Origin: Lachnospiraceae bacterium UBA3785 | Lineage (GTDB): Bacteria; Bacillota; Clostridia; Lachnospirales; Lachnospiraceae | Direction: 5' to 3' | Assembly: GCA_002369495.1 (NCBI GenBank) | Contig: DFFD01000200.1 | Coordinates: forward strand, 1-10,473 | DNA length: 10,473 nucleotides | Shown: positions 1 to 5,745 of the stretch, piece by piece | How positions within the stretch are numbered: the stretch's first letter is position 1 | Layout: each line of letters opens with the position of its first letter | Notes under the pieces: model-generated | The model's database searches: none | Told to the model about the DNA's origin: nothing | Seen by the model: the letters and a program-made list of their open reading frames with translations, nothing else | Position numbers and translations under genes: made by a program

Positions 1-2
1 AG

Positions 3-128
3 CCTGATCTCACACCCCTCCTCATTGGTGACGATAAGAGTTCCTTCGCCGCCTGCCGTCCCGGGATTGACCGCCGCGCAGCCCTGTACATAGCGGATGT
101 TGGGATAAATGTCCGCGGCGCTGTCTTC
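3..128 (-). CDS. Unidentified partial coding fragment at left edge
   Basis: The minus-strand frame is open across the edge and reads as plausible protein (it contains NIRYVQGCAAVNPGTAGGEG and LIVTNEEG). It runs off the left edge. No start codon or ribosome site is visible, and about 130 bases from the edge it meets a plus-strand regulator remnant, so it may be the broken N-terminal side of a gene lying mostly outside the window. I do not recognise the family. The GC-rich codon use matches the host backbone. It could also be a chance open frame in GC-rich DNA. Confidence 0.3.
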
Positions 129-130
129 TG

Positions 131-229
131 AGTTACACGTCCTACGGGATGCTGGGTGTCGTGACCGAGTGGGCCAATGACCGTTTTGAGGAGAGTCCGG
201 AGACTCTGGCGGCATACTGTACCCAGTGA
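131..229 (+). pseudogene. C-terminal remnant of a TetR/AcrR-like transcriptional regulator
   Basis: A 32-codon reading frame ending in TGA contains SYTSYGMLGVVTEWANDRF followed by EESPETLAAY. This resembles the last helices of TetR-family ligand-binding domains in Firmicutes, which often end in a Y-G-x-x-G-x-x-x-x-W pattern followed by a short S-P-E-x-x-A helix. The DNA-binding N-terminus and most of the ligand domain are missing: upstream of about position 131 the sequence looks like a different, opposite-strand coding fragment. It therefore appears to be a truncated gene left by a rearrangement next to the beta-glucosidase gene. The family assignment rests on this short tail only. Confidence 0.45.
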
Positions 230-313
230 CCTGCCCCGAAGGGTCATCCGCACATTGACGAATTATTGCCAAAATTCACAATTCCTTAAATAGACTTTTC
301 CTGCCCTCCATGT

Positions 314-356
314 CATAATTATGTTATAAAATGAAAACACCCCGCAAAAAAGGAGG
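314..356 (+). promoter_or_regulatory. Promoter and ribosome binding site of the GH3 gene
   Basis: An extended -10 element (TG-T-TATAAA, 322-330) has no good -35 match at normal spacing. A perfect 10-bp palindrome, CATAATTATG (314-323), overlaps its upstream edge and could be a regulator site. A strong AGGAGG (351-356) lies 8 bases before the ATG at 365, which fixes the start. The weak -35 suggests dependence on an activator or on the extended -10. Assignment is by pattern only. Confidence 0.45.
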
Positions 357-364
357 CTTACCCG

Positions 365-2617
365 ATGAACGCAGAACAGGTTTTACAGGAAATGACCCTC
401 GAAGAAAAGGCCGCTTTCTGCTCCGGCCGTGACTTCTGGCACACGAAGGCGGTCGAACGTCTCTCCGTGCCGTCCGTCATGATGTGCGACGGCCCTCACG
501 GACTCCGGAAACAGGAAGGCGAAGGCGACCACCTCGGCATCAACAAGAGCATCGAGACGGTCTGCTACCCCACGGCTTCGGCGCTTGCCGCCTCCTTCGA
601 CCGTGACGTGATGAAGCGCCTCGGCGAAGCGCTCGGCCAGGAGTGCCAGGCGGAAAATGTCGCCATGCTCCTCGGCCCCGGCCTCAACATCAAGCGCAGC
701 CCGCTGTGCGGCCGCAACTTCGAGTATTTTTCGGAGGATCCTTACCTCGCGGGCGAGATGGGCGCGGCCTACGTCCAGGCTCTGCAGTCCAAAGGCATCG
801 CCGCCTGTGCGAAGCATTTCGCCTGCAACGACCAGGAGACCCGCCGCATGTCCGGCTCCTCGAACCTCGACGAGCGCACCCTCCACGAGATCTACCTGCC
901 CGCCTTCGAGGCTGTCGTGAAGAAAGGCAAAACAAGAAGCCTCATGTGCGCCTACAACGCGATCAACGGCGAATTCTGCGCCGAGAACAAGATGCTTCTT
1001 ACAGACATTCTCCGCGATAAATGGGGCTTCGACGGCTTCGTCGTCACCGACTGGGGCGCCGTCAAGGGCAGAGCGAAGGGCGTCGCCTCCGGCCTCGACC
1101 TGGAGATGCCCGGCGGACCGAACGCCACCGGCGAGGAGATCCTCGAGGCGGTGCAGAACGGCGAGCTTGCCGAGGCGGATCTCGACAAGGCGGTTTTAAA
1201 TGTGCTTCGCTTCGTAGAGGCGAGCCTCGACCGGCGCGATGAACATGCCGTCATCGACCGCGGCGCCTGCCGCGCCCTCGCGAGGGAGCTCGCCGGCGAG
1301 TGCGCCGTCCTTCTGAAAAATGAAAACACCCTCCCGCTCCGCAAAGACCGGAAGGTCGTCTTCATCGGCGAATTTGCCGACAGGCCCCGCTATCAGGGCG
1401 CCGGCTCGAGCCACATCAACGTGCCGCATCCGGTGAGCGCACTGGAGGCTGCCGGCGGCGCCGTCACGTACGCGAGAGGATATGACGTGCACAGCAGCAC
1501 GACGGACGAGGCGATGCTCGATGAGGCTGTGAAGGCAGCTGCGGGGGCTGACGTCGCGGTGATTTTCGCGGGCCTCCCGGATTCATTTGAGTCTGAAGGC
1601 GGCGACCGCGAGCATATGCGCCTGCCGCAGAACCAGAACGAGCTGATCGCGGCGGTCGCGGCGGCCAACCCGAACACGGTGGTCGTCCTGCACGGCGGCT
1701 CCCCGATGGAACTGCCCTGGCTTCGCGAGGTTCCGGCCGTGCTTCTGATGTACCTCGGCGGCGAGCAGGTCGGTGCCGCGGCTGTCGATATCCTTTTCGG
1801 AAATGTAAACCCCTCCGGCCGCCTCGCCGAAACCTGGCCGGTCCGCCTCGAGGACAACCCCTCCTACCTGAATTTCCCGGGCGAGGACGGCGTGGTCACC
1901 TATGCCGAGGGCATTTTCGTCGGCTACCGCTACTACGACAAGAAGAAGCTGGCCGTGAATTTCCCGTTCGGCCACGGCCTCTCCTACACGACGTTCTCCT
2001 TCGGCAATATGACCGTGGACAGGGAGTCCCTGACGGATCAGGATACCCTCACCGTCACCGTGGACGTGACCAACACCGGCGCGGTCGCGGGCAAGGCTGT
2101 CGTCCAGCTCTATGTCAGCGACAAGGAGAGCACGGTGCGCCGCCCGGTCCGCGAGCTGCGCGATTTTGCCAAGGTCGATCTCCTGCCGGGCGAGACCAAA
2201 ACGGTGAGTTTCACGCTCGATAAGCGCGCATTTGCGTACTACGAGCCGAAGGTGCACGATTTCTTCGTGGAGAGCGGCGAGTTTGCGATCGAGGTCGGCG
2301 AGAGCTGCCGGGACATCCTCGTCTCGAAGTCCGTGAAGGTGGAGGGAACCACCGTTATCAGCTTCACGATCAATGAAAATACAACCATCGGCCAGCTCAT
2401 GAAGCACCCCAAGGGCGCTTCCTTCCTCCGGCAGATGATGGGCGGCAGGACCCGGGACCAGGGTCCGTCCGATTCGGAGCAGGCGGCGGCCATGGGCGAG
2501 GGCAGCGAGAAAATGATGCAGCAGATGATGTTTGAGATGCCGCTCGGGTCGCTGGTGAGCTACGGCCGGATGACGCGCCAGCAGCTCAAGGGCATGATCG
2601 CGATGCTGAATTCCTGA
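365..2617 (+). CDS. GH3 family beta-glucosidase (cytosolic, with Fn3-like domain)
   Basis: This 750-aa glycoside hydrolase family 3 enzyme probably releases glucose or a related sugar from the non-reducing end of short beta-glucosides. Domain order: TIM-barrel (about 1-290) with CDGPHG at 41-46, GRNFEYFSEDP at 117-127, KHF at 150-152 and the nucleophile motif VVTDWG with Asp229; alpha/beta sandwich (about 310-530) with SFESEGGDR, where Glu411 is the likely acid/base; FGHGLSYT at 536-542; Fn3-like domain about 561-632; and a Met-rich helical tail about 665-750 seen in Clostridia homologues. No signal peptide is present, so it should act in the cytoplasm on imported oligosaccharides. It stands alone, without a transporter in view. 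Exact substrate (beta-glucoside or beta-xyloside) cannot be read from sequence. GC-rich codon use is that of the host. Confidence 0.93.
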   Translation: MNAEQVLQEMTLEEKAAFCSGRDFWHTKAVERLSVPSVMMCDGPHGLRKQEGEGDHLGINKSIETVCYPTASALAASFDRDVMKRLGEALGQECQAENVAMLLGPGLNIKRSPLCGRNFEYFSEDPYLAGEMGAAYVQALQSKGIAACAKHFACNDQETRRMSGSSNLDERTLHEIYLPAFEAVVKKGKTRSLMCAYNAINGEFCAENKMLLTDILRDKWGFDGFVVTDWGAVKGRAKGVASGLDLEMPGGPNATGEEILEAVQNGELAEADLDKAVLNVLRFVEASLDRRDEHAVIDRGACRALARELAGECAVLLKNENTLPLRKDRKVVFIGEFADRPRYQGAGSSHINVPHPVSALEAAGGAVTYARGYDVHSSTTDEAMLDEAVKAAAGADVAVIFAGLPDSFESEGGDREHMRLPQNQNELIAAVAAANPNTVVVLHGGSPMELPWLREVPAVLLMYLGGEQVGAAAVDILFGNVNPSGRLAETWPVRLEDNPSYLNFPGEDGVVTYAEGIFVGYRYYDKKKLAVNFPFGHGLSYTTFSFGNMTVDRESLTDQDTLTVTVDVTNTGAVAGKAVVQLYVSDKESTVRRPVRELRDFAKVDLLPGETKTVSFTLDKRAFAYYEPKVHDFFVESGEFAIEVGESCRDILVSKSVKVEGTTVISFTINENTTIGQLMKHPKGASFLRQMMGGRTRDQGPSDSEQAAAMGEGSEKMMQQMMFEMPLGSLVSYGRMTRQQLKGMIAMLNS

Positions 2618-2640
2618 TTTCAACGGTTTGGGGAGCCAGG

Positions 2641-2707
2641 GGGACGGTTCTAAGCGAGGGAGAGGGGCGAGATAATTCTCGCCCCTCTTCCTCGAAAGAA
2701 CCGTCCC
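2641..2707 (+). terminator. Large palindrome after GH3: terminator and REP-like repeat
   Basis: The inner perfect stem is 12 bp (2661-2672 with 2677-2688, loop TAAT), with only a weak pyrimidine run (TTCCTC) after it. It is nested in two further stems: CGAGG (2655-2659) with CCTCG (2690-2694), and GGGACGGTTCT (2641-2651) with AGAACCGTCCC (2697-2707), about 28 paired bases in all. It sits 24 bases after the GH3 stop and probably ends that transcript. From memory, GGGACGGTTCT/AGAACCGTCCC ends are widespread in REP-like palindromes of Firmicutes; this needs a genome search to confirm. Confidence 0.65.
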
Positions 2708-2837
2708 TTCGGCGGGTGAGAGGCCGGAAAAACTTGCTTGAGAGCTGGGCGAATTGCAAAACAAGCTTCCTGCCCGGCTTGGAACGGAGGGGAGAGATTT
2801 AGGCGAGTGACAAGCCATGCAGCCCCGGAACCTCCCG

Positions 2838-3276
2838 AGATCCGATTGTCAGCCCGTCCGCGTCTCAGCCGCACACTTTTTCATCATCCTGACGCCGCCT
2901 GCCGGCGGTTCCGGGCACGCCGGCCGTGCTCGCACGAGTCCGGCTGCACGAAAATGCCGGCGAAGGCCAAAATGCACCTGTGCGTTTTGGCCGGGGTCGC
3001 GAAGCGAGCCGGGGCGGCGTCCAACAGATCCACCCATCAGTGCGGCTGAAACGCGGACGTCAGCACTGCCCTCTCCTCTCACGGATCTTCTTCCGGTTTC
3101 TGCTATACGGCGCCAGACGTTATGAGCAAAACGGCCCCGCCGTTTTGCGAATGCCGGAATACCGCGGGCTTGCCCGGGGGACGGCCTCTGAAGCGCGGCT
3201 GCGGATGCAGCCAGCACCTTCAGGGGCTGCCCCCCGGCAAAGCCGCCGTATTCCGTCAGAGAGCGAAGCTCTCTGC
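2838..3276. other. Gene-free GC-rich block with nested inverted repeats
   Basis: No convincing gene lies between the GH3 terminator and the tRNA. Visible pairings: 2838-2844 with 3082-3088 (7 bp); 2855-2874 with 3040-3059 (20 positions, one mismatch); 2891-2899 with 3013-3021 (9 bp); and inside these 2902-2907/2918-2923, 2925-2929/2932-2936, 2965-2977/2980-2992 and 2997-3000/3004-3007. Separate hairpins follow: 3126-3135/3139-3148 (10 bp), a long imperfect hairpin 3155-3193/3218-3255 with inner stem 3197-3202/3207-3212, and 3257-3264/3268-3275 (8 bp). The nested order resembles a multibranched RNA fold, but wobble pairs do not favour one strand. It may instead be a pile-up of palindromic repeats. 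The stretch 2708-2837 holds weaker hairpins and nothing else I can name. Confidence 0.5.
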
Positions 3277-3282
3277 AAGAGC

Positions 3283-3319
3283 AAGAGCCCCTCACGTGTT
3301 TCACACGTGAGGGGCTCTT
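3283..3319 (-). terminator. Perfect 17-bp hairpin downstream of tRNA-Ser(GGA)
   Basis: Positions 3283-3299 pair perfectly with 3303-3319 around a 3-base loop. The hairpin begins 5 bases past the 3' end of the minus-strand tRNA, where a terminator is expected. The tract after it on the minus strand (TGCTCTTGC) is poor in T, so it may work partly as a processing or stability hairpin rather than a classic intrinsic terminator. Confidence 0.55.
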
Positions 3320-3323
3320 GGAG

Positions 3324-3413
3324 CGGAGAAGGAGGGATTTGAACCCTCGCGCCGCTATTAACGACCTGCACCCTTTCCAGGGGTGTCCCTTCGGCCAGCT
3401 TGGGTACTTCTCC
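3324..3413 (-). tRNA. tRNA-Ser(GGA)
   Basis: A complete class II tRNA reads on the minus strand: acceptor GGAGAAG (3413-3407) pairs with CTTCTCC (3331-3325); D arm CCC...GGG; anticodon stem CACCC/GGGTG enclosing loop CTGGAAA with anticodon GGA; long variable arm; T arm GAGGG-TTCAAAT-CCCTC; discriminator G at 3324. Length is 90 nt and CCA is not encoded, so it would be added after transcription. It lies about 110 bp from the tRNA-Ser(UGA) fragment at the element's left end, so the two serine tRNA genes were close neighbours before the insertion. Confidence 0.95.
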
Positions 3414-3476
3414 AAATTGCTCGAATCCATAAACGATATGAATTTTTACATCGGGTAAACCCCGACAGCGAAAATG

Positions 3477-3505
3477 ATTATACCAGAACCGCATACAAAA
3501 TGCAA
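3477..3505 (-). promoter_or_regulatory. Promoter of tRNA-Ser(GGA)
   Basis: On the minus strand -35 TTGCAT (3505-3500), a 17-bp spacer and -10 TATAAT (3482-3477) preceded by TG at the extended -10 position give a near-consensus sigma-A promoter about 64 bases before the tRNA. A small hairpin, TCGGG/CCCGA (3451-3465), lies in the leader. The promoter is on the host side of attL, so insertion of the element did not separate this tRNA from its promoter. Confidence 0.8.
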
Positions 3506-3524
3506 GCCCTATTTTTCATTTTCC

Positions 3525-3581
3525 AGCGGAGAGGATGGGATTCGAACCCATGCGCCCCGAAGGACAAACGGTTTTCAAGAC
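3525..3581 (-). repeat. attL: 3' half of tRNA-Ser(UGA) left by integration
   Basis: Read on the minus strand this is the 3' part of a serine tRNA: anticodon loop CTTGAAA (anticodon UGA), half-stem ACCGT, variable arm, T arm ATGGG-TTCGAAT-CCCAT, acceptor CCTCTCC and discriminator G. The 5' half is absent: left of GTCTTGAAA comes A/T-rich element sequence that cannot complete the ACGGT anticodon stem. Positions 3525-3546 recur exactly at 10452-10473. The break in the anticodon loop is a common crossover point for tyrosine integrases using tRNA genes. The full repeat is probably about 56-57 bp, but its right copy is cut by the window edge. Confidence 0.9.
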
Positions 3582-3627
3582 ATAAAAATAGATTTTACGC
3601 CCTTATAGAATAAGGCTTCCCGGAAAC

Positions 3628-3644
3628 GTGACCATTTGTGACCA
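3628..3644 (+). promoter_or_regulatory. Left integrase arm-type sites (2 x GTGACCA)
   Basis: GTGACCA occurs at 3628-3634 and 3638-3644, one helical turn (10 bp) apart, about 47 bp inside attL. The same motif recurs in the same orientation in the right end at 10226-10264. Tyrosine integrases of the lambda/Tn916 type bind such short repeats on both att arms with their N-terminal domain, so these are the likely arm sites. Binding is inferred. Confidence 0.65.
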
Positions 3645-3720
3645 AGTTTTAGGCCGCTTTCTTCTATATTATATATACCGCTCGTTCTCCGCTATCGTGC
3701 ATCCCGTAACAAGCAACCCC

Positions 3721-3749
3721 ATTATATAGCAAAAAGACCGTTTGTGCAA
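3721..3749 (-). promoter_or_regulatory. Strong promoter facing attL, with no gene after it
   Basis: On the minus strand -35 TTGCAC (3749-3744), a 17-bp spacer and a perfect -10 TATAAT (3726-3721) predict a start near 3714. The transcript would run leftward through the arm sites and the tRNA 3' half into the host tRNA-Ser(GGA) region. No reading frame with a ribosome site lies in this path, so the product may be a small untranslated RNA. In the excised circle the same transcript would cross attP toward int, but would meet the hairpin at 10421-10451. Confidence 0.6.
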
Positions 3750-4351
3750 CGTGTTTTGAGCATCCTTTTTATATTTTTCGGGCACTTGAATGGTTCATCC
3801 AGAAACCCGCTGTTCTGTACAAACCCCCGCCCCCCCTTAACTAAAACCGCTCTACGAAAAGTAGAAGTAAACACTCTTACTATTATTATATGAAGAAACG
3901 CGCCCGGTCGGGCTTCCTTGCCCTCTCCTGCTAATAGAAAATTAGCCTTGTCACAAGGCAAACAATACCGTGAATATTCAAACAAATCTCCCCGCTCGCT
4001 CGTCTGTTGTCAACTCTTCCATCATGAACCAGACCGAAAACACGAACGAACGTTTGAAAAATCATCGAAAAAAGCCGCCTAGAATTGTACAAAACACGGA
4101 CACAATTTAAAACGCCTCAAATCAGCCCCCAGAAGCCCCGAAAACGGCCTATTTTGCCCTAAAAAGCCTGTTTTTACCCCGTTTTTGAAAGTATCTCTTC
4201 GTTTTTTTAACATTCATCTATTCGCCAAAGTTCCGTTTAGCGAATAGAAACATTCGTTCGATTGAAGCTGTTTTTAAATAGTCTGTTTATTTGTTTTGTT
4301 ATCGCAATATTCACGCTATTAAATCCTGCTCGTTTCGGTTTACATAACTAT

Positions 4352-4392
4352 GCAAATAAAGGCTTCCGAAGCGGAGAACCGCATCAGAAGCC
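4352..4392 (-). terminator. Rho-independent terminator of the leftward operon
   Basis: On the minus strand GGCTTC (4392-4387) pairs with GAAGCC (4366-4361), with an inner stem GCGG/CCGC around TTCT, followed directly by TTTATTTG (4360-4353). It lies about 90 bases past the TerS-like stop codon and is the first good intrinsic terminator after the replication operon. Confidence 0.75.
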
Positions 4393-4480
4393 CCGTAGAA
4401 GCGTTTTCACGCTCTCGGCGTAGTTTATGCCTTGTTTGCCCTAAATCGTCTGTATAAGCCTTGTGAAGCCCTGCACCGCT

Positions 4481-5095
4481 TCAATCGCCGCTCAGCTTGT
4501 CAGGAATACCGCTTACTCTGTACTTATCAGCTAGCCGCCGTTGCCGTTCGTCTGCATCCTCAATAACCGTGAGCGGTTCTGCATTCAGAGTGAATTGATT
4601 CGTACTCACATAGCCGTGATTGTTGCATAAATCGAAAATCCCGACAACGGGCGGCATTTGCCCACTCAGCATCATTTGCTTTTTGCAACTTAAAATGTTC
4701 TGCTCTACCATATCGACCGCATAAAGCCATTTCTCGCCCCGTTCTCTATATCGTCTCAGCGTTCGCCGGGTAATTCCTAACCAACTGCATAAGCCCTCAA
4801 TATCGGCAATGAGAGCGTGTTTTGAAGTCCTCTCAGCGTTTACCTCGGCAATCCTCTGAAAATACCCCTCGCAACGTTCCAAAAAATCATCAAGGCCGCT
4901 TTCATCAGGCGTGTATTTAGGTTCTTGCCCCTTCCTTGCTCTTGCACTTCTAACGCTTTGCAAGCTCATTTCAACGACCGCTTGTAGATCGTCACACTCA
5001 CCCGGTACTACCTCGGAATATTTTCCTTTAGGAAATGAAGCCGTTCGAATGCCATCCTCATTAAATCTTTCTATATTCCGGCCTTCACCTTGCAT
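4481..5095 (-). CDS. Terminase small subunit-like DNA-packaging protein (TerS-like)
   Basis: This 204-aa protein has the layout of Firmicute phage small terminases: a helical N-terminal part (KYTPDESGLDDFLERC, about 60-75), a helix-turn-helix (IEGLCSWLGITRRTLRRY, about 99-116), and an assembly segment with PPVVGIFDLCNNHGY (about 148-162), the G-x-I-F-x-L-x-N-N-x-G signature of this group. Small terminases recognise the packaging site and hand DNA to the large subunit, which is absent here. PICIs use their own TerS to redirect a helper's packaging motor, and this is the last gene before the gene-free end. ATG at 5095 is chosen over GTG at 5107/5104 because AGGTGG then serves as the ribosome site. 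It could instead be another HTH DNA-binding protein, such as an origin binder. Confidence 0.6.
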   Translation of the reverse strand: MQGEGRNIERFNEDGIRTASFPKGKYSEVVPGECDDLQAVVEMSLQSVRSARARKGQEPKYTPDESGLDDFLERCEGYFQRIAEVNAERTSKHALIADIEGLCSWLGITRRTLRRYRERGEKWLYAVDMVEQNILSCKKQMMLSGQMPPVVGIFDLCNNHGYVSTNQFTLNAEPLTVIEDADERQRRLADKYRVSGIPDKLSGD

Positions 5096-5202
5096 AATTA
5101 CCACCACCTTTTTTAGTGTTTACCGCCGCTTGTTTGGTTCACCTTTTCCGCTCTCTTATCCTTATCTTTTCCTCAAAACAAAAGAAAAAGGATATTGCAG
5201 AA

Positions 5203-5281
5203 GGTACCTCGGAGGTACCTCAAAGGTACCTCGTAGGTACTATTTATTTATTTATTGATTTATTTATTGATTGATTTATTA
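5203..5281. other. Candidate replication origin: 11-bp iterons plus A/T-rich tract
   Basis: GGTACCTC occurs at 5203-5210, 5214-5221 and 5225-5232, with a partial fourth copy (GGTAC) at 5236-5240, exactly 11 bp apart and so on one face of the helix. One copy sits in a perfect GAGGTACCTC palindrome (5212-5221). Immediately after comes about 40 bp of nearly pure A/T made of TTTATT and TTGATT units (5241-5281), ending at the stop codon of the 150-aa gene. Phased iterons beside an unwinding element are the usual form of plasmid and SaPI origins. The initiator is not identified; the 150-aa protein, the HTH protein or the TerS-like protein could bind here. Confidence 0.65.
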
Positions 5282-5731
5282 CAATTCCCCATCATCTCTA
5301 GGGGGTTCTTTGTCAGATATTTTGCTGTTCATCATCTCTTTTAGCCTACATTCTGCCTCTTCCAGATTCTCGCCGCACCCTTTAAAGAACTCTTCAAAAG
5401 CGTCTTTATCACCGAAACCGTTATTTATATACTTGTTCTGCAAGGCGCCTTTTTTCCCGTAAAATTCCCCGTTTTTCTCCTTCTTTAACTTACTATTGCA
5501 TCCCCCGATTGCGACAGTTGCGAACTGTTCATAATGCCGTTCAACAGTTTTTCGCTCTCTAGCGTTCGGAATCTCGCTAAAATCCGGCTTTTTCTCGCCG
5601 TAATCATAACAGAAATCTGCTAATGCATCACAGAAAACCTCTTTCGCTTCCGGGCTAAACCCTGACAATGCAATAATAAGTGTCTTATCAACTAAAAATT
5701 GATTACAAGAATCGTATATACTATTTGCCAT
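5279..5731 (-). CDS. Unknown 150-aa protein of the replication operon
   Basis: I do not recognise this protein with confidence. It is soluble and charged: an N-terminal segment with hydrophobic stretch KTLIIALSGF (about 16-25), helices around SPEAKEVFCDALADFCYDYG (26-45), a Lys-rich middle (about 80-100) and an acidic C-terminus. The pattern of a D-F-C-Y-D-Y-G-x-x-x-P-D-F segment followed by a G-K-K-G-type stretch vaguely recalls short phage replication proteins of the DUF6291 type, a weak match. ATG at 5731 is preferred over the one at 5749 (which overlaps the helicase stop as ATGA), because AGAGGTGG between them makes a good ribosome site 7 bases before 5731. Its gene ends in the A/T-rich tract of the candidate origin, so an initiator or accessory role is possible. 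Confidence 0.7.
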   Translation of the reverse strand: MANSIYDSCNQFLVDKTLIIALSGFSPEAKEVFCDALADFCYDYGEKKPDFSEIPNARERKTVERHYEQFATVAIGGCNSKLKKEKNGEFYGKKGALQNKYINNGFGDKDAFEEFFKGCGENLEEAECRLKEMMNSKISDKEPPRDDGEL

Positions 5732-5745
5732 CGTATCACCACCTC

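Larger units (their letters stand above)
3582..4351. other. Gene-free left end of the element with hairpins and a C/G tract
   Basis: About 770 bases carry no convincing gene. Visible structures: hairpin CCTTAT/ATAAGG (3601-3615); GTGACCA repeats (3628-3644); a minus-strand promoter (3721-3749); an isolated tract CCCCCGCCCCCCC (3824-3836) in A/T-rich surroundings; hairpin TCTAC/GTAGA (3851-3865); three consecutive small hairpins (3902-3913, 3931-3945, 3945-3959); CTGTTTTTA at 4168-4176 and again 100 bp on at 4268-4276; hairpin CTATTCGC/GCGAATAG (4218-4247), extended by a wobble pair on the minus strand; and an A/T-rich stretch (4268-4325). In a satellite such a region could hold the packaging site, but no known cos or pac sequence is recognisable. 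Confidence 0.4.

Noticed and set aside
383..1857. Several other long open frames over the GH3 gene on both strands
   Set aside because: Shadows of the GH3 frame: Arg/Ala/Pro-rich or His/Val/Ala-rich text, no ribosome sites.
1583..2818. 411-codon minus-strand open frame opposite GH3
   Set aside because: Lies antisense to a clear GH3 gene; its long run is due to GC-rich codon structure, and its protein text is low-complexity with no family features.
2849..3494. Open frames of 60-190 codons across the GC-rich intergenic block and the tRNA
   Set aside because: They cross tRNA-Ser(GGA) and inverted repeats and give Arg/Pro/Gly-rich text typical of non-coding GC-rich DNA.
3722..3985. 87-codon minus-strand frame in the element's left end
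   Set aside because: Starts at TTG with a ribosome site only 2 bases away, runs through the C/G tract and ends in the promoter; no protein-like pattern.
4024..4110. 28-codon plus-strand frame (MNQTENTNERLKNHRKKPP...)
   Set aside because: Basic peptide but no ribosome binding site, and on the opposite strand to the operon.
5203..5240. GGTACCTC repeats as a CRISPR array
   Set aside because: Repeat is 8 bp and gaps 3 bp, far too short; no cas genes.
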